Source: Rheum nobile
Lineage: Eukaryota; Streptophyta; Magnoliopsida; Caryophyllales; Polygonaceae
DNA: 64,000 nt
Assembly: GCA_027886185.1 (NCBI GenBank)
Contig: WOAB01000864.1
Span: forward strand, 1,240,001-1,304,000
Direction of reading: 5' to 3'
Made by a program: the position numbers and the translations under genes. Under the pieces are notes generated by a model. It ran no database searches. It was not told the origin of the DNA and worked only from the letters and a program-made list of their open reading frames with translations. Shown piece by piece: positions 31,828 to 42,422 of this stretch (positions are counted from its first letter, which is position 1; the number at the start of each line of letters is the position of its first letter).

Positions 31828-32522
31828 AGTATTTCATTATATTTGATATAGTTACACTTATATAACTATTATATTTCATTTAGTTACACTTATATATTAT
31901 AGTATTTCATGATATTTGATATAGTTACACTTATATACTATAGTATTTTATTATATTTCATTTAGTTACACTTGTATACTATAGTATTTTATGATATTTG
32001 ATATAGTTACACTTATATACTATAGTATTTCATTATATTTGATATAGTTACACTTATATACTATAGTATTTCATTATATTTCATTTAGTTACACTTATAT
32101 ATTATAGTATTTCATGATATTTGTTATAGTTACACTTATATACTATAGTATTTCATTACATTTGATATAGCTACATTTATATACTATAGTATTTCATTAT
32201 ATTTGATATAGTTACACTTATATACTATAGTATTTCATTATATTTGATATAGTTACACTTATATATTATAGTATTTCATTATATTTGATATAGTTACACT
32301 TATATACTATAGTATTTCATTATATTTGATATAGTTACACTTATATACTATAGTATTTCATTATATTTGATATAGTTACACTTATATACTATAGTATTTC
32401 ATTATATTTGATATAGTTACACTTGAATACTATAGTATTTCATTATATTTGATATAGTTATACTTATATACTATAGTATTTCATTATATTTGATATAGTT
32501 ACACTTATATACTATAGTATTA
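31828..32522 (+). repeat. 41-bp minisatellite, right part (about 17 copies)
   Basis: Continuation of the array at 27634-28818 after the solo LTR, with the same monomer and variants. Before insertion the array had about 46 copies. Confidence 0.95.
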
Positions 32523-32805
32523 CATTCATAGTCATAACGTAAATAACAAGTGATATGAGAGAGAAACAAAAAATATACAATTGTGTTAATTATTACACGG
32601 TGAGATAAAGCGCACTATAGATCTCGTAGGGTAGACTTTTTTCTTATCGTCAGATCATAATCTCAAATGTTTAGGTTTAGCCTCACTATTTATCATAATA
32701 ATCATCTTTACCAAAACCCAATTTTAAATATATAACTCCAATGATAGGAGATTTTATAGTGAATATATATATTTATTTTAATTATGTTTGCCTTCAAACG
32801 AAAAC
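32523..32805. other. hAT interior between minisatellite and Sirevirus derivative
   Basis: AT-rich, no feature seen. It ends with AAAAC (32801-32805), the left TSD of the next element. Confidence 0.4.
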
Positions 32806-33723
32806 TGTTGGATCGTTAGAGTTACGTCTGAGGGAACAAAAGCTTTGTTCCCACAGAAGGCACAACGGAAATAATACAGCAAGAAAGATAACGAACGAAC
32901 TCACGATATATAGTGGAAACTCCAATTAGCAAAACTAGCTAATCAAAGAAAAACCACTAGGCTTCCCGCTTGAGAGGATTTTGAAGCGTCTACTTGTCTT
33001 ATTGATTTCTTGTTCGATTACACTTGTATCCTGGACTCCAACCTCTAGACTTCCCACCTAGATTTGAAACCTCTTCTACAACGATGAATCGAACTCAACC
33101 CTCAAAGACTTACACACACTTCACTCTCTCTTTCTTCTCAACTAAACGCTCTCGGTTCTTCTTTTTCCTCGTCGTGGTTACATTGAAATGAATCCCACAT
33201 TCCCTTATAAATACAACTCGACCAAACCCTAATCATAACAAGATAATCCTATCTTCCTAAACTTGGTAACAAGATGATATTAATTGATTTGAAGAATATT
33301 ATCTTAACAACCGATATTATCTAAGGAAATAATTACTAAGATAACATTAACGGATTAAGATAAGATTCTTCTCTCTCCAAATATATTATCTTAGGAAAGT
33401 TTTCATAAGATAACACATTCGGATTCTCTCTCCAAATCTTCTTTTCGGTGAGATCCTTCCAGCCGAAATCCTATCCTTTGACCGCGTGATTCTTCTAGGA
33501 AAGTTTCCATAATCTTCACGCTGGATATCTTCCTTCCATTCGCAGCTTGATCTTATTCGTCACTGATGTTCCTTGAGAGGTAACAAAGCACATGAACAGA
33601 GCTTTGTTCCCTCTGCGATCCTTTGCTGCAATGGTTCCCTATAACAACTGTCTTTGTTCTTGAAACACTTAGTACCCATATTAGTTGAATGTTTGTTACC
33701 ATCAAAACCTAAGGAATTCAACA
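32806..33723 (-). repeat. 3' LTR of the gag-only Sirevirus (minus strand)
   Basis: In plus orientation it begins TGTTGGATCG and ends GGAATTCAACA, 918 bp. It is nearly identical to 36779-37702. Confidence 0.92.
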
Positions 33724-33912
33724 AATTCCCCCTTTTTGATGGTGACAAACACCCTTGACAATAAAGCATATACATACGAGAAAAAGACAGTTATGGAGAG
33801 AAAGGTTTCCCACTTAGGCAAAATTAGTTCCCCCTTAGTTCAGCAACATATGAAACCATGTTCTGTTCCCCCTCAACCAAAGCTACATGTCATTTTCCCC
33901 CTTTTGGCATCA
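33724..33912 (-). promoter_or_regulatory. Multiple polypurine tracts (minus strand)
   Basis: TTCCCCCTTTTTGATGGTG at 33727-33745 and TTTCCCCCTTTTGGCATCATC at about 33893-33913 are reverse complements of the Sirevirus motif GATGATGCCAAAAGGGGGAAA. Weaker G-tracts lie between them. Confidence 0.8.
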
Positions 33913-35375
33913 TCAAAAACATAAGTAAAGAGATAGAGAAAAAAAGACCACAACTAGATAAGCAACATTCCCTTTTGCATTAGATTGAAACGCACAAACA
34001 TAGACTGCACGGAGATACAACATCAATGTAAGCAAGTATAACATACATGATCAACATGCCAGTCAATGCAAGCACATGAAGTAGGATCAAAGAAGTTCGA
34101 AGAGTAAGGGATAGATGTGCTAGGGAACAAGAGAGGGGTTGGTTAGCGGAGATAGACGAATTATGCGCCACTGGAGCCAGCAGAGGGAGCTGAAATATGA
34201 ATAGCAATTTAAGCATGCACTTACTTCGCAAGACGCCTTTGTTGTTCTCCCAACTGAGATGTTGCGTGAGACAAATTCCTCACGGCCCTTCGCAGATAAG
34301 TTCATCTTTTGTTCCTCCTGAGAGACTGCTCTTCATTACGGCTCTTCCTCAGATGCATTAGTCTTCTCTTTGTGTACCTTGTGATGTTCCAATTTTTTTT
34401 TTTTTTGGAACAACACAATCTTCAGCTTTCCTTCTTTGACCAAAGATCACACCCAAGAGGATATTTTCCAGAAATAAACACTTCTCAAGCAGTTGCAAGC
34501 CGTCATCACACATCATACTTGTCAAATCCTAGCCACAGACCACAGAGGCGACAATTCGTGTTCTCGACTTTCCGAAAAAGTAGAAGAGTGTGATGCAGGG
34601 GTAATGTTACCAGAGAGGGTACAAAGAACATCACACATAAATATATACGAGAATTTTTAATGATGTTTAATCATGAATGAGAGGCTCCCAGATGTGGATG
34701 ATAAGAGAGGCTCATAGGAAGCATCAAGCATGATGGCTAGGGTAGGTTGCAGAGTCAACAATCATTTGGGCTTATAATGAAGGATCAATGCATCAAGTTG
34801 ATCTTTTGGGCCGAAAGAAAGCTGAACCATGTATTAACAAGATAGCATAGAGAATCATGCATGCAATTTTGCACATTAGTGAAGTATTAGCATGAGTCTA
34901 AGCAAGGCGTTCAACAAATGATCAAGAGAATGAATGCAGATGAAGACATGATAATTAACCTTTTACACTTTACCATGTAATTTAGCCAATCATCGAGGGA
35001 ACACAACAAATAGACATGTAGTTAGGGAAATAGACCAGGCCTCGTATAAAACTGAATGAAGAGTTCCCCAACAGGTATCCTAATGAGAAAATTGGCGTTT
35101 GATTCTTTGTTCCACGAATTTCCTTGTATGCCACTCTTTCTCCACACAGTGATGTCTTATCTCGATGTGCATGGTACCTGAGTGTAGAACTGGGAACAAA
35201 TTAGACATTAAGTGCTTATACATACCCTTTTCCCTTACCTTTGGTCACCAGGCTGTTGAGTCTCAAGAAGGCCTGCAGAAGTGAGGTGAGACTCTCTTTG
35301 TTCCCTGTCAAGTAACTGAAGCTAGTACGAATGAGTTACCGGAAACTTTCCTCACTTTAGCCTGCACAGAAAGAG
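33913..35375 (-). other. Non-coding interior of the gag-only Sirevirus
   Basis: About 1.46 kb where pol and the env-like ORF would be expected. No RT, integrase or RNase H motif in any frame. Several GTTCCC/GGGAAC motifs, also common in the LTR, are scattered through it. A T-run lies at about 34395. Confidence 0.6.
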
Positions 35376-36722
35376 TTAGTTCTTGCGAACCCAGACAAGC
35401 TTAGGCTTTCTGAGTATGGGAGAAACATATTTGATTTTTGGAGGTTCAACATTCATATTCTCCCTCGCAGTGCGAGCAAGTTCCTCATTATGTTTCTTCA
35501 GAAGGCACTCTTGTTTGTAGTGACCAGAGTGTCCATAATACCAACATACTCTTTGACACTTTAGATCAACATACTTGCTCTGTCCAGGCCAAATTGTTTT
35601 GTTAGCAATCCTAGAATGAAAATCAATATGATTGGACTTACCGCTTTGAGATTGTTTCAACCAAATGGAATGAGCTTTCTGTCCATGGTACCAAGCCTTG
35701 TTCCCATCAGTCGAATTTGAGCAATCTTTGTGAATTTTCCTCCTTGAGGAACTTTCGCCCTTTTCTTGCGTTGACTGCTTTCCTTCGACTCTAGGACGTT
35801 TAGACTTAGTGCCATCAACAGGAAGCTTAGGTTGATACCCAATTCCAAAGCGATGTACTTCCTTCTTTTCTGTCTTCTTTTCATTCTTGGCTGCAACAAA
35901 CACAATACCTTTTGGCTTGTCCTTCTGTTCCTCACTGAGTTTGGTTAGATCACTATACATTTTTGCATTTCCAAGTTTTAACATTAAAGACTCGGACTCA
36001 AGTGAGGAAATAGAAGATTCCAAAGATGTGATCTTCTCAGTGAGTTTGGGACACTCATTGCAAGGACTTGGAGAAGAGGATGAAGCTTTCTCAAGTTTGA
36101 GCACTTTTTCTGCCCACTCTTTGTTTTCCTCGATCAAACTTGAGATCGATTCATCCTTTTCTTCAATCTGCTCACTGAAAATACTATTCTCATGAACAAG
36201 CTTCTTAATGTAGGAAATTAAGCTTTCTTTTGACTTCCTTTTCAAGCTAGAGATGAGTTCAGATTCACTTACCTCAGTTCCCTTCACGCCGCCTTTTGAT
36301 TTGTCATGGTCTTCTAAGGCCATCAAGCAGACATTCCTAGAGCAAGAGAATTCTTCATCATCTGAGTCGGAATCACCCCATATAGCAATCATTGCTTGTT
36401 CCCCTTCACGAATCTGAGGAAGACCTGCCTTTTTCTTGAAGCAGTTTTTGGCAAAACATCCTTTGTTTTGACAATGGTAACAAACGACATCCTTCATGTC
36501 TTTGTTCCCTTCGGATGAACGAGGGGTGCCCTTATTTCGAGACCATATCTTCTTCATTGCTCTAGTGAAGAGAGCCACATCTTCATCACCGTCCTCCTCT
36601 TCGTCTTCGACTTGAGACCAGTCAAAGGCACGAACAACCTTTAAAGCAATGTTTTGAGCCTTCTCTTCTCCTTTCTTGTCCATTTTGTGGTTATCGACGG
36701 AGGCATTGCTTGACGACGACAT
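35376..36722 (-). CDS. gag: Sirevirus Gag, intact 448-residue ORF
   Basis: An uninterrupted ORF starts with a Ser/Asn-rich segment soon after the PBS. It has an acidic block (QVEDEEEDGDEDVA), a zinc-knuckle-like CYHCQNKGCFAKNC at residues about 79-93, a long coiled-coil middle (about 150-260), a basic Ser/Lys-rich part and a second knuckle-like CWYYGHSGHYKQEC near residues 391-405. Retroviral knuckles are CX2CX4HX4C. The first has Cys where His is expected and the second has Tyr for the second Cys, so neither is canonical. Gag would form particles and package RNA. The N-terminus is shorter than in full Sirevirus gag, which probably lost its 5' part. Confidence 0.8.
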   Translation of the reverse strand: MSSSSNASVDNHKMDKKGEEKAQNIALKVVRAFDWSQVEDEEEDGDEDVALFTRAMKKIWSRNKGTPRSSEGNKDMKDVVCYHCQNKGCFAKNCFKKKAGLPQIREGEQAMIAIWGDSDSDDEEFSCSRNVCLMALEDHDKSKGGVKGTEVSESELISSLKRKSKESLISYIKKLVHENSIFSEQIEEKDESISSLIEENKEWAEKVLKLEKASSSSPSPCNECPKLTEKITSLESSISSLESESLMLKLGNAKMYSDLTKLSEEQKDKPKGIVFVAAKNEKKTEKKEVHRFGIGYQPKLPVDGTKSKRPRVEGKQSTQEKGESSSRRKIHKDCSNSTDGNKAWYHGQKAHSIWLKQSQSGKSNHIDFHSRIANKTIWPGQSKYVDLKCQRVCWYYGHSGHYKQECLLKKHNEELARTARENMNVEPPKIKYVSPILRKPKLVWVRKN

Positions 36723-36763
36723 CTTTCCTGCAAAGTCTGTAACGAAAACAATCTAGAGCACCA

Positions 36764-36776
36764 GACTCTGATACCA
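36764..36776 (-). promoter_or_regulatory. Primer binding site, initiator tRNA-Met
   Basis: On the minus strand TGGTATCAGAGTC lies 2 nt inside the 5' LTR end, matching initiator tRNA-Met. Confidence 0.8.
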
Positions 36777-36778
36777 AT

Positions 36779-37702
36779 TGTTGGATCGTTAGAGTTACGT
36801 CTGAGGGAACAAAAGCTTTGTTCCCACAGAAGGCACAGCGGAAATAATACAGCAAGAAAGATAACGAATGAACTCACGATATATAGTGGAAACTCTAATT
36901 AGCAAAACTAGCTAATCAAAGAAAAACCACTACCTTCAAGCTTCCCGCTTGAGAGGATTTTGAAGCGTCTACTTGTCTTATTGATTTCTTGTTCGATTAC
37001 ACTTGTATCCTGGACTCCAACCTCTAGACTTCCCACCTAGATTTGAAACCTCTTCTACAACGATGAATCGAACTCAACCCTCAAAGACTTACACACACTT
37101 CACTCTCTTTTTCTTCTCAACTGAACACTCTCGGTTCTTCTTTTTCCTCGTCGTGGTTACATTGAAATGAATCCCACATTCCCATATAAATACAACTCGA
37201 CCAAACCCTAATCATAACAAGATAATCCTATCTTCCTAAACTTGGTAACAAGATGATATTAATTGATTTGAAGAATATTATCTTAACAACCGATATTATC
37301 TAAGGAAATAATTCCTAAGATAACATTAACGGATTAAGATAAGATTCTTCTCTCTCCAAATATATTATCTTAGGAAAGTTTTCCTAAGATAACACATTCG
37401 GATTCTCTCTCCAAATCTTCTTTTCGGCGAGATCCTTCCAGCCGAAATCCTATCCTTTGACCGCGTGTTTCTTCTAGGAAAGTTTCCATAATCTTCACGC
37501 TGTATATCTTCCTTCCATTCGCAGCTTGATCTTGTTCGTCACTGATGTTCCTTGAGAGGTAACAAAGCACATGAACAGAGCTTTGTTCCCTCTGCGATCC
37601 TTTGCTGCAATGGTTCCCTATAACAACTGTCTTTGTTCCTGAAACACTTAGTACCCATATTAGTTGAATGTTTATTACCATCAAAACCTAAGGAATTCAA
37701 CA
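36779..37702 (-). repeat. 5' LTR of the gag-only Sirevirus (minus strand)
   Basis: 924 bp, TGTTGGATCG..GGAATTCAACA in plus orientation. AAAAC follows at 37703-37707. Confidence 0.92.
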
Positions 37703-37707
37703 AAAAC

Positions 37708-38281
37708 CGATTCCATCGAAATACATTTCAACCACAATTCGATATACACAATTCAAACTCATATTTATTTGAAATTCGACTCAACCGAAATATGATTTAC
37801 ACAAAATCTAGTTCGGTCGTAATCCGAAATAAGCTATCGAAATTGACCCAAATACCCGACTTAGCCCGATTAAATGAACAATCGACCCGATCGACCCGAA
37901 TTGGATCGAGTTGTCAAGATACATGTCAATATGTGCAATAGCCCAGATCCGGATTAATCCGAAACCAAAATGACCCGATCTAAAACCGACCCGATTCGTC
38001 TGATTGACAGCCCTAAGTTTGACCGAAATCCAAATTAACCCGATCGAAATTGACCCGATTTACCCGATTGACAACCCTAAGTTCGATCGAAATCCAAATT
38101 AACCCGATCGAAATTGACCCGAAAATCCGATCTCACTCGGAATACGAATATCCGACCCGAACGACCCGACCCGACATGATCCGACTTGTTACTATAGCAC
38201 ACATTGGCCCGAATCCGAACTGACCCGAATCCGAAATGACCCGACCCGAACCCGACCCGACCCACCCGATTGACACCCCTA
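37708..38281 (+). repeat. Right subterminal repeats of the hAT
   Basis: Repeats of GACCCGA and CGAAATTGACCCGA. A roughly 60-bp unit starting GATTGACAGCCCTAAGTTTG recurs once, so three copies of the terminus-like TTGACANCCCTA occur (about 38005, 38064 and the true end at 38270-38281). Confidence 0.75.
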
Positions 38282-38289
38282 CACACGAG

Positions 38290-38924
38290 TACGGAACTAG
38301 ATCGTCTTGCCATCGTTTGCTAGAACGAACGAACGAGGACCGAACAAGACTCCAACAATTTTGGAGTACGGTCGTGATAAGCCAAAGTGATGGCTTTGGT
38401 GGTGTGCAATCTCATTCCCAATCACATGTACGCATATATGATATATTAGAATTAGATTATCCTTTTAATATTACCTTATAATATATTAGGAAAGTATAAA
38501 TGTATATTATCTTATCTTATATCATATATCTTATAAGATAAATCTCCTTTTAACTTGAAATGGATATTTATGATTGATATAATATCTTATCTTTCCAAAA
38601 GATATATTTTCTTATATCATCAAGTAAATAGATAACTCTTTATTATTACTTGATGAATAATCCACTCTTCCAATATTCCCATATGGCCGGAATTCCCTAG
38701 TCCCACTATGGGCCTCGGGTTGCTTTGATCTAGCTCAATTACTCTATTGTGTGTGACCTTATAGGACCCGGATAAAGTAGCAAATCCAATTTATCCCATA
38801 AGTCATAGTTGGCTTCTAGCAAAGCACTAAGACTACCTAAAATATCCGGATTATAAATCTCCATTATTAATCCTATTCTATTATTAGTAATTGCCATCTT
38901 GATTAAAGGACACATATTCCTTCA
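38290..38924 (-). repeat. 3' LTR of the minus-strand copia (main part)
   Basis: The right edge is set by the PPT: on the minus strand GGACAAGTGGGAGAT is followed by TGAAGGAATATGTGTCC, the LTR start. The sequence is AT-rich with repeated ATATCTTAT motifs. The left part appears to continue through 22271-22281 and 15965-16029 before the DNA transposon insertions. No 5' LTR is available to confirm this. Confidence 0.6.
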
Positions 38925-38996
38925 ATCTCCCACTTGTCCTTAAACAAGTGTGCAATATCAATTCCTTTGTCACTTAGTGTCTAATTTGATGATATG
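38925..38996 (-). promoter_or_regulatory. PPT and 3' UTR end of the minus-strand copia
   Basis: ATCTCCCACTTGTCC at 38925-38939 is the reverse of GGACAAGTGGGAGAT, a typical copia PPT. The UTR continues at 47139. ATATG at 38992-38996 is the left TSD of the Athila element. Confidence 0.75.
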
Positions 38997-40321
38997 TGAT
39001 AGGAGGGATATGTCGGCGTACCCCTAATCAAAAGTAAATCCTAAAATCCTCACTAAACAAAGTATAGTAAGTAAGTCAGGGTCGATCCCACAGAGAAGGA
39101 AGGAACCAATGGTGGTAGCATGCAATGTCACAAAGGGGGGTTTATGATTGGTTGGTTGCAAACAAAACAAACAAAACAAAGTAGAATGGATGAAATATCA
39201 AGAGAGAAAAACACTTAGCCAAGTAATGTCCACATAAGTCATTCAAAGGTTGTTCATAGATTAAGTCCTATCTTCCTATTCGGTTATTCCTGTCCCGATC
39301 TTATGTAAATTCAGAGGGAAACCTTCCACAAAGAACCCTTACCAATGAATAACCCTAGTACCACTAAAGGTTCAACCCAAAGGCAGCAATGCATATAAGA
39401 ATTAACCAGGATACACAGAACACTCGCTCAGATGCATTTACCATGTAATCAATTCCCACATAGATATAATCCACAGATGCAGATAACAATCAATGCTTGC
39501 TACTTATACTAGAGCGTTAGCCCAACAGTTCCCTAGTATTAGCAATATGAATGAAAGCAATAAACCTAGGTGATCAGTCTAGATAAACCAACAAACATTC
39601 AAATATGAATTTGCTCAGAGAAAAGATATAACTCAATAGGATAGATAGATAGGAACAAAACCTCACAACCAGATGAACGAACTCATGCTTCCATTACCGG
39701 ACTAAGCCAAAGAGGCTTAGCTCCTCATAGTTATGGTAGAAACTTCAAACGAAATAAACAACGATGAATGAAAATTGCAACTAAAGTGTGATAAGAGTGG
39801 CCCTAACCCTAATGCATAAGGAGAGTATTTATAGGGCCCTAACAAATGACCTAGCCCATTAAGCAAATAACTGAAATAGAAATAAGAAAAAGGGAAAAGA
39901 AAATTAAAAAGATAATTCAGAATAAGTCCGAGACTCTGCCGTGTCAGACCCGCGATCGCGGGTGGTGGACCTTGATCGCGGCCCATGTGGCTCCGCGCCC
40001 TTCAATTTCTCCGCACCCGCAGAAAACTCTCGACATGCTCCGAGTCCCGCGATCGCGGCACCCATGCCCGTGATCGCGGTTAATGCTCGGCATTCTTGTC
40101 CTTTGCCTTGTACCAACTCGTCTACTCTTCACTCCTTGGCGTCTTCTCTTGATGGCTTCCTTCTTCAGTGTCTTCATGATCTCCAAAGTAGCTCAAACAC
40201 CTCCAAAAACACCAACTTCGCCTCTAAACGCCATACACAAGAATGTGTCTAAATCTACCCGAATGGCACCAATAAAACCTCTAATAACTCTTAGTTAAGC
40301 CCTACAAAGTAGTGCTTATCA
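38997..40321 (-). repeat. 3' LTR of the Athila-like element
   Basis: 1,325 bp. It holds a TATA box (reverse complement CTATAAATAC near 39826-39835) and GC-rich CCCGCGATCGCGG motifs near 39950-40080. Part of the block reads open in several frames, but this is not a gene. Confidence 0.92.
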
Positions 40322-40336
40322 AACTCCCCCATGCTT
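40322..40336 (-). promoter_or_regulatory. Polypurine tract of the Athila-like element
   Basis: AACTCCCCCATGC is the reverse of GCATGGGGGAGTT, directly before the 3' LTR start. Confidence 0.75.
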
Positions 40337-41052
40337 AGACCTTTGCTCGTCCTCGAGTAAACTAAAAGAAAGTCTACTCCTCCAATGTAGCACCCAAGGT
40401 CTCAGGAAGCATATCCTCCAACTAAGAGTTACCTAACCCATGCCAAGCTCCTGGCACCAATCTCATCTACAACACATCCACAACTCAACAAGCTTGAGGG
40501 CAAGCAGAGTACTTCCCCCAAGCTCAACCCGGACATCCAATAGTGTAAAGTGACCTCTAATCCTAGCCTCCATCTATGACTCCTTATGCCTCCCAGAGTG
40601 ACCTACCCGACAATCCTTCTTCAACTCCTCTACTTATGTCGCCCCTCCAGGTAAAATGAGATCCTAAAATCACTCCTCTTCTTTTCACTCATTTTGCCTA
40701 GGAGCCCTTTCGGGTTTTCATCATAGCCACTCATATTTTTCTCATAGATGTGCTCATATATGCTCACGTCACTCAGACACCTTTTTACCTCAGCCTAGCG
40801 CTGGTCCGGGTCACCTGCTTTTTACCCAAGCCGCCCTTTCAGGTTTTCAGCTTGTCCCAGGATTTTCGATTTTTTTTTATTTTTTTTTGAAAAGAAATGC
40901 TGAAATTCGAAATGCTAAAAATCAAAGTATAATGCTGGAAAAGAAATATGTACAAGATAGATAGTGAATACTCTACCCCCCATGCTTAAATCATGCATTG
41001 TCCTCAATGTATGGAAGACAAGAAAAAGATAAGGGGAAAATAGAAATACTCA
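40337..41052 (-). other. Non-coding 3' region of the Athila-like element
   Basis: No ORF. C/T-rich with a short T-run near 40868. It holds what would be the 3' UTR between the last ORF and the PPT. Confidence 0.5.
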
Positions 41053-42422
41053 CTAGGGTGGAGGCCAATACCCATAAGCGTTGAAGAAAGCCTCAACTCT
41101 CCTCTGCATCTGAACCACCTGGTCCTCAACAGTGGTGAGGTGACTGTCCAGGCGGTTGGCGTGGTATGCAAGGTTGACCTCCATGTTGCGCTGCCACTCA
41201 GCGCTCCGCCGCTCCTGCTCATCCAGGCGGGTGGAGACTTGGTGTTCCCACTGAACACTTCTCCTCTCATGCTCCTCTAGCCTCTGGGAGATGCTGCTTT
41301 CCAACTCGACACTCCTTCGTATATGCTCGGCCTGCCTCAGTTGCAGGTTGGCCATTCTGTCCAGGAGCTGGTCCCAGGGTGCCCCTCCAGATCCACTACC
41401 AGACCCAGATGCCTGGTAGGTATAGTCAGGGTAAACAGGTGGGCCCCTGGAACGCAGCGGGGATGGCACATCGCTCTCCATGTCCACCGCTGCAGTCGCT
41501 TCCTCCTCCTCCTCGTTGTCATCGTCGTCCCCTTCGTCTTCGGACGACGACCCCTGCTCTCCATCGGCATAGAGGTAAAATCCCTCGCCCGGGGCCCATA
41601 AGGCATCGGATGAGGCAACCTCATTCGGTGGGTCCTTTCCTTCTTGGAGAGCCAGGTGTACTCTCCACCACAGACTTCCAGCAGATGGGATCTCCGCAGC
41701 AGTGTGATGTTGTAGGTGTAGATGTCGGCGGGGGAATCCCAATGGTCCGCGATGTTCTCGTATTGCTGGGCGATAAGCGTCACCATGCCCCCCATGGAGA
41801 TCTTGCCGCCCGTCTTCTCCCTCAGCCCGAGACAGTTGGAGAGGAACAAATCGACCCAGTCGGGGGTGTTGTGGCTCTCCGGTGTCAAACACCAGAGCAC
41901 TGTAAGGTCTAGCGTCAGAACCTTGTTCACCTCCCCCTGTCCCAGGAAGGACATGGAGAGCACCTTGTGCGCCAGCCTCAGACAGGGGTGCGTCAGCTTG
42001 TAGTTATACTCGCCGGCGCTGGGGTTGAGTACCTCTCGGGTCGCATCCTGCCAGAAGAGCTCTGGCAAGGAGCCTGCGGCCTCCCAATCCTCGGTGGGAG
42101 CCTCAGTAACGCCAAACAGGTCCCGCAGACCTTGGTACGACATCATCCTCTGCCGCCCCAGTAGGTTGAACGTGATCCCGTCGTCGTGGTGCTCCAGTGT
42201 GGCCAGAAACTCTAGGGTCAGCAAGTGCGAGGACGGGGCATCAAGGTCAATAAAGTTGCCGAGCCCTCCGTGGCTCATTAACTGCTGTGTGCAGTCCTCC
42301 AGTCCGAGTCGTTGCAGCATTGGCCGATCGAAGAACTTCGTCTGGACGAACTTCCGCGCGCTGAACGTCTCGTAGTAGTGCCTGTGCCTCTGGCTCCGCA
42401 TGTTGCCTACGAAGGCTGCCAT
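41053..42422 (-). pseudogene. ATHILA-type ORF with C-terminal coiled coil, one frameshift
   Basis: ATG at 42422-42420 opens a frame with ARKFVQTKFFD, LGLEDCTQQLM, a LLTLEFLATL block and LLGRQRMMSYQGLRDLFG. This resembles the Athila ORF-1/plant-transposon-protein family found in Athila elements, here located after protease. The frame carries on past about 41600 only as low-complexity text. The biologically sensible continuation lies in another frame from about 41585: an acidic block (SEDEGDDDDNEEEEE), a Gly/Ser linker, then a long amphipathic helix with repeated ERRSVQWE-like heptads ending in NAYGYWPPP. So there is one frameshift near 41590. Function is not known. A role in particles or as env-like protein has been suggested for the family. 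Confidence 0.7.

Larger units (their letters stand above)
32806..37702 (-). mobile_element. Gag-only Sirevirus derivative, complete with both LTRs
   Basis: LTRs at 32806-33723 and 36779-37702, TSD AAAAC on both sides, PBS next to the right LTR and polypurine tracts next to the left one, so it lies on the minus strand. The LTRs differ by about 15 substitutions and one 6-bp indel by eye (about 1.6 percent), which means a young insertion. The 3.05-kb interior holds one gag ORF and about 1.5 kb without coding. Protease, integrase, RT and RNase H are absent. It would need enzymes from another Sirevirus. Confidence 0.92.
22282..38281. mobile_element. hAT-like transposon, 16 kb with nested insertions
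   Basis: It begins TAGGGCTGTCAA and ends TTGACACCCCTA (reverse TAGGGGTGTCAA). CACACGAG flanks it at 22274-22281 and 38282-38289. The 8-bp TSD and TAGGG terminus fit the Ac-like hAT superfamily, which also has subterminal repeat motifs. Taking out the solo LTR (28819-31827) and the Sirevirus derivative (32806-37702) leaves about 8.1 kb. No hAT transposase was found, so it is non-autonomous or has lost its gene. Confidence 0.75.

Noticed and set aside
27634..32522. Tandem array considered as CRISPR
   Set aside because: The 41-bp units are contiguous without unique spacers, are AT-rich and lie in a plant genome. It is a minisatellite.
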